The position numbers were made by a program, and so were the translations under genes. Of a stretch of 24,677 bases of DNA, positions 21,822-24,677 are shown piece after piece. The DNA lies in IMG/VR virus record IMGVR_UViG_3300030108_000545, positions 1 through 24,677 of that record; one strand, written 5' to 3'. Every line of letters starts with the position of its first letter. Positions within the stretch are counted from its first letter, which is position 1. The DNA comes from a virus. The notes under the pieces are model-generated. The model ran no database searches, was not told the origin of the DNA, and saw nothing but the letters and a program-made list of their open reading frames with translations.

Positions 21822-22292
21822 TTAAATTTCAAGCTGGAAATGCGGCCCATCTATAAATGGCCTTCTACCTTCTGACCTGCGTAAATCAATGTATGAGTTC
21901 ATTAATTCTTCTGAAGTTCCACTCCATTCATTTAACTTTTTGTGCCAAGCAGCACCCCATGTCACTTGTTTTGATTGATTAATACAAGCTTTCTTAATCG
22001 CATCAGCTATATCATCATAAAGATTTAACTCCCAGCTTGCCCTTGAACCAACATATGCCATGAGATCGACAGCATGACTTTTTCCTGTAGATTCTTGTGG
22101 TAAGTGGCGGCTATTCATAGTTTTAGATGCTCCAGACTTGACTAGATCAGCCTGCTGACTCTTTGTTCTAACTCCACAAATCACTCCAAAATCCACCTTA
22201 CTAAGTGTTATGGCTTCCTTAACAATAGATATTAGATCATCATGCACACCATCTAATCTATCTAAACTTTTTTGACTTAATTTAAATGTCAT
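21822..22292 (-). CDS. Endolysin: M15 / VanY-like L-alanyl-D-glutamate peptidase (156 aa)
   Basis: The 156-residue protein has no signal peptide and is all catalytic domain, the usual size for phage M15 peptidases such as the T5 endolysin. After an N-terminal helix (SLDRLDGVHDDLISIVKEAI) comes FGVICGVRTKSQQADLVKSG, then the first zinc motif SRH (H63) and HAVDL (D76) separated by an inserted stretch (PQESTGKS), and the final PHFQL motif (H151). H63, D76 and H151 would hold the zinc. It cuts peptidoglycan stem peptides to release progeny. ATGA overlap with the upstream basic-protein gene and the nearby holin-like gene make a lysis cassette. Catalytic family is sure; exact bond cut is inferred. 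Confidence 0.85.
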   Translation of the reverse strand: MTFKLSQKSLDRLDGVHDDLISIVKEAITLSKVDFGVICGVRTKSQQADLVKSGASKTMNSRHLPQESTGKSHAVDLMAYVGSRASWELNLYDDIADAIKKACINQSKQVTWGAAWHKKLNEWSGTSEELMNSYIDLRRSEGRRPFIDGPHFQLEI

Positions 22293-22543
22293 TTTTTAGT
22301 TCCCTTCCCTTTTTTTAAAAAAACTTTTTTAGCAGATGTTTTTCTTCTTGCTGCCGATTTTGCCTCTTTTGATTTACATTGTGCCATAGTAGGTCTGCAA
22401 TATGGATATGATCTTTTTGTACTTGTACGTGATTTTCTTCCACAAGGTTTACCAGTTTTACAATCTACCCATCCTTTTCCCTTGTTTTGACCAAACCATT
22501 TTTTAAGACCACCACTGGTGCTACTTTTTCTTTTTCTTGGCAC
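22289..22543 (-). CDS. Small basic Cys-containing phage protein, DUF5872-like (about 84 aa)
   Basis: I prefer the GTG at 22543, which has GGGGA about 7 nt upstream; a TTG at 22570 would add nine residues with no clear ribosome-binding site. The product is very basic and has SGGLKKWFGQNKGKGWVDCK, TGKPCGRKS, then YPYCRPTMAQCKSKEAKSAA and a Lys-rich end. The order LKKWF...W.DC...PCGRK...YPYCRP resembles a widespread viral/bacterial family of unknown function (DUF5872, from memory). Four Cys residues could form a small zinc or disulfide site. The gene overlaps the 58-residue gene upstream and the endolysin start downstream by ATGA. Role unknown, possibly nucleic-acid binding. Confidence 0.6.
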   Translation of the reverse strand: MPRKRKSSTSGGLKKWFGQNKGKGWVDCKTGKPCGRKSRTSTKRSYPYCRPTMAQCKSKEAKSAARRKTSAKKVFLKKGKGTKK

Positions 22544-22697
22544 TTTTCTTTCCCCAGTTTTTTGCTCCAACTTTTCGGCATTTTACTAACGCACCTGAAC
22601 CATATGCAGAAGGCCAAGTTCCACCACCCCTTGTATATCTTGCTTTCACCTTATGATAGCAAGCATCTTTTTTTGATTTTTTCTTTTTTACAGCCAT
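22521..22697 (-). CDS. Small Lys-rich phage protein, CYHKVKxRY family (58 aa)
   Basis: The ATG at 22697 overlaps the holin stop as TAATG and the TAG at 22521-22523 ends a 58-codon gene. The product starts MAVKKKKSKKDACYHKVKAR and continues YTRGGGTWPSAYGSGALVKC, RKVGAKNWG, then a Lys tail. I know this ACYHKVKxRY...WPSAYxSGALVKCRKxGxxNWG block from many viruses and some bacteria. It is probably a compact Cys-containing nucleic-acid-binding protein, although no function is established to my knowledge. The recognisable sequence and the stop/start overlap make the gene secure despite its size. Confidence 0.8.
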   Translation of the reverse strand: MAVKKKKSKKDACYHKVKARYTRGGGTWPSAYGSGALVKCRKVGAKNWGKKSAKKKKK

Positions 22698-23053
22698 TAT
22701 TTCTTACCCCCAAAAAATTTAGTTGCAGATCTAATTCCAAATGAAGCTGCAATTACCACTCCAAAACTATATGTATACCATCTAGGAGCCTGTTCAAGTG
22801 CTTGAAAACCAGCAAATGCCATCTCTCTTGTAGTATCCGAAATGAAGCACAGCAAGAATGGTATACTTAACAAAATTGTCAACCACTCGTCCTTCCAACT
22901 CGATTGAGTGGCTCTAATTGCTTCTAAATCCCAATCTATTTCACCAGTAAGTTGTTTTTTTTGTATTTCTGCTTTGATTTTTTGCGTTTGAACCTTACCA
23001 TCTACATAAGATGAAGCTAAAGAACCTATAGATTTAACAATACTTAAAATCAT
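22697..23053 (-). CDS. Holin-like membrane protein (118 aa)
   Basis: The 118-residue protein has an N-terminal amphipathic helix and a charged helix (residues about 20-50, TQKIKAEIQKKQL). The block WKDEWLTILLSIPFLLCF (residues 53-71) forms a first membrane helix, and ALEQAPRWYTYSFGVVIAAS (about 86-105) forms a second, ending in a basic tail (TKFFGGKK). 'KDEW...P...APxWY...GVVIAASFGI' resembles GTA-type 3TM phage holins, which form the lesions that let endolysin reach the wall. The endolysin lies two genes downstream. The ATG at 23053 follows the previous stop by 3 nt. Good family resemblance; holin activity is inferred. Confidence 0.7.
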   Translation of the reverse strand: MILSIVKSIGSLASSYVDGKVQTQKIKAEIQKKQLTGEIDWDLEAIRATQSSWKDEWLTILLSIPFLLCFISDTTREMAFAGFQALEQAPRWYTYSFGVVIAASFGIRSATKFFGGKK

Positions 23054-23056
23054 TTT

Positions 23057-23347
23057 TTAACTCTTTTTGTGCTTTTTCCTAAGAGCTTCTTTCGCTTTTT
23101 TGGCAATTTGAGCTTGCTTTGCTTTCCCAGATACTTTGGCTCTTTGCTCCATAACAGTAAGGATTTGAATTTTCCTAGCATATGGCTTATTAATTTTTTT
23201 AACTTTGTTAGCAGTTGCCCTAGCATCTGCAACGGTAGCATACTTAATCGATACAGTGTCTTTAGGATTTTCATCTGTATAAAGCCTCCTTCCAGTACCT
23301 TTAGGTTTTTTTCCTGTTCCTACTTTGGGGTCTTTTCTTTTTGCCAT
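23057..23347 (-). CDS. Lys-rich helical phage protein (96 aa)
   Basis: The 96 residues begin MAKRKDPKVGTGKKPKGTGR. After a basic disordered start comes RRLYTDENPKDTVSIKYATV, then a helical run ADARATANKVKKINKPYARK and IQILTVMEQRAKVSGKAKQA, ending with a Lys-rich tail (ALRKKHKKS). It overlaps the upstream basic gene by 47 nt in another frame; AAAGG 8 nt before the ATG supports this start. The 'GTGKKPKGTGRRLYTDENP' opening and the 'DAxATxxKVKKxxxPxARKIQIL' core recur in marine phages as far as I recall. A nucleic-acid or virion-DNA-binding role is plausible. Function unknown. Confidence 0.6.
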   Translation of the reverse strand: MAKRKDPKVGTGKKPKGTGRRLYTDENPKDTVSIKYATVADARATANKVKKINKPYARKIQILTVMEQRAKVSGKAKQAQIAKKAKEALRKKHKKS

Positions 23348-23501
23348 TTAATAAACCTTTTAATGTTTTAGCTTGACTAGCATGAGTTTTTGAAGCTTTG
23401 CTCAACCCTTTAACAACTTTTTTTATTTTTCTTTTATTTCTATCTGTCAACATTTTTTTCTTTTTCCTTTTACTTGGAGGATTTGAAATTTGTTTAGACA
23501 T
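23301..23501 (-). CDS. Extremely basic small protein (66 aa)
   Basis: The ATG at 23501 has AGGAG 4 nt upstream, overlapping the nuclease stop codon; a TTG seven codons higher is rejected. The product is about half Lys, Arg and Asn (SKRKKKKMLTDRNKRKIKKV, then VKGLSKASKTHASQAKTLKG). No domain is recognised. Net charge suggests nucleic-acid contact. Confidence 0.55.
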   Translation of the reverse strand: MSKQISNPPSKRKKKKMLTDRNKRKIKKVVKGLSKASKTHASQAKTLKGLLNGKKKRPQSRNRKKT

Positions 23502-23508
23502 TTGGCTC

Positions 23509-23910
23509 CTAGTTATCGTCAATAGCTAAACCCCTTTTTTCTTTTAATTCTTTTAAATTTTTATCTTTAGTGCCACCACCATAAGTCCAAGCATAACCTA
23601 AGTCTACCATATCTCTATTAATACTTCTATTATCATCATCAAATAACCAACCTAACATTCTACCATACTTGCCATCTTTTTCTGTTTTAACAACTAAATT
23701 ATCACAAGCATCTAAACGCATAGCTAAATATTCTTTTGCATCTACACCAAGTTTTTTTTCTTCATAATCTTTTGTTCTTGTTTCTGGGGTATCAATGCCA
23801 GCCAATCTAATTCTTTCTTTTTTAGTTAAACTAAAACCTAAATCAATATCTACATCAATAGTATCACCATCAATAATTCTACAAATTTTTTTTACGTGAT
23901 ACTCATACAT
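23509..23910 (-). CDS. Staphylococcal-nuclease-like (thermonuclease) protein (133 aa)
   Basis: I start at the ATG at 23910 with AGGTG 6 nt upstream; a GTG three codons higher is in frame. The domain is complete for the SNase family: CRIIDGDTIDVDIDLG at residues 10-25 (calcium-binding Asp), RIRLAGIDTPET at 33-44 with R35, D40, T41 and E43, and KYGRMLGWL with R84. These are the catalytic positions of the family. There is no signal peptide, so it acts in the cytoplasm or the virion. SNase-type enzymes cut DNA and RNA using calcium. In a phage late operon it could degrade host DNA, trim DNA at packaging, or be carried in the particle. Enzyme class sure, target unknown. Confidence 0.85.
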   Translation of the reverse strand: MYEYHVKKICRIIDGDTIDVDIDLGFSLTKKERIRLAGIDTPETRTKDYEEKKLGVDAKEYLAMRLDACDNLVVKTEKDGKYGRMLGWLFDDDNRSINRDMVDLGYAWTYGGGTKDKNLKELKEKRGLAIDDN

Positions 23911-23922
23911 TGCTTGCACCTA

Positions 23923-24288
23923 TTATTTTGCTTGCACCGATAAATCATTATTTCTTTTACTATAAGCTGTAGCTCCCATAAATACAGACACAACAGCTGC
24001 TTGACTCACAAAAAAAGTATTTAAAAAACCTGAAAGTTGGTTAACTCTATCTACATCAATCAAAGGAGTCATCATAGCAACAACAAACAAAACCATAGAA
24101 CCCATAGCAACCCAAGCCATCATACGTTGCTGATCTTGCATTTTATCAAGGTTTTGATTCATTTCTCTTTGATGTTGAAGTTGCTCCATCTTTTGAGCAA
24201 TTGCCATTTCTCCATCTGTAATAATTCCATTATTATCAATGTCTAAATGTTCGTACTGCGAACCTTTTTGTAATTTTTTTTCTGTCAT
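23923..24288 (-). CDS. EF-hand, two-helix membrane protein (121 aa)
   Basis: The ATG at 24288 overlaps the stop of a 35-residue gene as ATGA; an in-frame TTG at 24303 would add five residues. Residues 16-27 (DIDNNGIITDGE) match the 12-position EF-hand loop: Asp at 1 and 3, Asn at 5, Gly at 6, Ile at 8, Glu at 12. A charged Gln/Met-rich helix follows (AIAQKMEQLQHQREMNQNLD). Two membrane helices come next: MMAWVAMGSMVLFVVAMMTP and LNTFFVSQAAVVSVFMGATA. The topology suggests a membrane protein with a calcium-sensing or calcium-stabilised soluble head. It could be holin-like or a membrane anchor. Function is inferred only; the EF loop is seen directly. Confidence 0.7.
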   Translation of the reverse strand: MTEKKLQKGSQYEHLDIDNNGIITDGEMAIAQKMEQLQHQREMNQNLDKMQDQQRMMAWVAMGSMVLFVVAMMTPLIDVDRVNQLSGFLNTFFVSQAAVVSVFMGATAYSKRNNDLSVQAK

Positions 24289-24392
24289 CTTATTATCAGC
24301 CAATGTGGTTTAATTAAAAAAGTTTCAGCCCATGCTAGTAATATTATTATTACCATTATAGCTAATTTAATAAAGTAATGTCTAGTCTCCAT
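24285..24392 (-). CDS. 35-residue single-span membrane peptide
   Basis: A minus-strand ATG at 24392 opens METRHYFIKLAIMVIIILLA, then WAETFLIKPHW, ending at TGA 24285-24287. One strongly hydrophobic helix spans residues about 8-24 with positive residues before it. Its stop overlaps the EF-hand gene's ATG as ATGA, and it fills the only gap between that gene and the upstream one, which supports a real gene. Ribosome-binding site weak (GATGGT about 8 nt upstream). It could be a small holin-type, antiholin or spanin accessory; function unknown. Confidence 0.6.
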   Translation of the reverse strand: METRHYFIKLAIMVIIILLAWAETFLIKPHWLIIR

Positions 24393-24401
24393 TTTTTACC
24401 A

Positions 24402-24677
24402 TCATATATTCATAAAAATGTAAACAATACCAAACAAAGCTATGATACCTACAACCCCTAAAAATAAAAACGATAAAATCTCTAATAATTCCTCTTGCTG
24501 TTGCTTTCTAATTCTCATTCTTTCTTTTTCTGCTTTTTTTGCTTCATCTAAACGCTTTTTTCTCTCTGTCATAATGTTCGCCCATGTACCATGACCAAAG
24601 CGTTGATCCACTAAAACAGAAACATTATATAACTCTTCTGCTGCCAATTTAGCGTCTATAATTTCATTAGCTACTGT
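24402..24677 (-). CDS. Partial C-terminally membrane-anchored protein (N-terminus outside window)
   Basis: The frame is open from the window edge to TGA at 24402-24404, 91 residues visible. The first possible start inside (TTG at 24647) is not needed, since no stop lies upstream of it, and the true start is probably beyond 24677. Visible sequence: residues LAAEELYNVSVLVDQRFGHG, then TWANIMTERKKRLDEAKKAE, a charged helix (KERMRIRKQQQEELLEI), and a membrane helix (LSFLFLGVVGIIALFGIVYI) at the very end. It looks like a tail-anchored protein with a cytoplasmic coiled coil. Function not recognised. Confidence 0.55.
   Translation of the reverse strand, partial: TVANEIIDAKLAAEELYNVSVLVDQRFGHGTWANIMTERKKRLDEAKKAEKERMRIRKQQQEELLEILSFLFLGVVGIIALFGIVYIFMNI

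Noticed and set aside
24249-24263. Inverted repeat GTTCG-TACTG-CGAAC
   Set aside because: Only 5-bp arms, located inside the EF-hand gene and not followed by a T-run; chance occurrence is likely.
1-24677. Integrated prophage in a bacterial chromosome
   Set aside because: No integrase, attachment site, tRNA or host gene is seen; all genes fit one phage late operon. Sequence beyond the window could still change this.

Overview
The window reads as the late (virion-assembly and lysis) part of a tailed-phage genome. Every supportable gene is on the minus strand, so biological order runs from 24677 down to 1. Spacing is extremely tight: many stops and starts overlap as TAATG, TGATG or ATGA. Base composition is AT-rich (about one third G+C by eye), and many proteins look like families I know from uncultured marine phages, such as those in Mediterranean metaviromes and SAR11 or cyanobacterial phages. 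The host cannot be settled from this sequence. No integrase, tRNA, insertion sequence, CRISPR array or bacterial flanking gene is visible. Portal, terminase and replication genes must lie outside the window if present.

Layout in transcription order. (1) 24677-21822, accessory and lysis block: a cut-off C-terminally membrane-anchored protein, a 35-residue membrane peptide coupled to an EF-hand two-helix membrane protein, an SNase-type nuclease, small very basic proteins, a holin-like protein and an M15-type endolysin. (2) 21819-18202, head block: a 65-residue unknown, a GroES-like co-chaperonin, a scaffold-like protein, an unknown, a decoration-like protein and the major capsid protein. (3) 18201-18086, the main control region: an intrinsic terminator after the capsid gene, a possible promoter overlapping it, and a GAAA-loop hairpin leading into the next gene. 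(4) 18085-13213, structural, small basic and adaptor genes: a lectin-fold-like protein, small proteins, a P22 gp4-like adaptor, a protein with a cupredoxin-like C-terminus and a second connector-like protein. (5) 13211-6300, receptor-binding and fibre genes: a GTG-start fibre protein, a tail assembly chaperone-like protein, a repeat protein and three consecutive paralogues that each carry six copies of a kelch-like blade. (6) 6284-1, tail hub and ejection block: a P22 gp10-like hub protein followed by three proteins typical of internal or ejected virion proteins, the last running off the window.

Inferred together: capsid protein and scaffold assemble with help from the phage co-chaperonin. 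The gp4-like and gp10-like proteins suggest a short P22-style tail. The propeller, FN3 and fibre proteins would decorate the tail or capsid and contact the host, Gly/Ala-rich proteins would be ejected with the DNA, and holin plus endopeptidase would release progeny. The points most worth following up are the array of three six-bladed propeller paralogues, the cupredoxin-like virion protein, and a 14-base partly palindromic word present three times, including in one of the few intergenic gaps.
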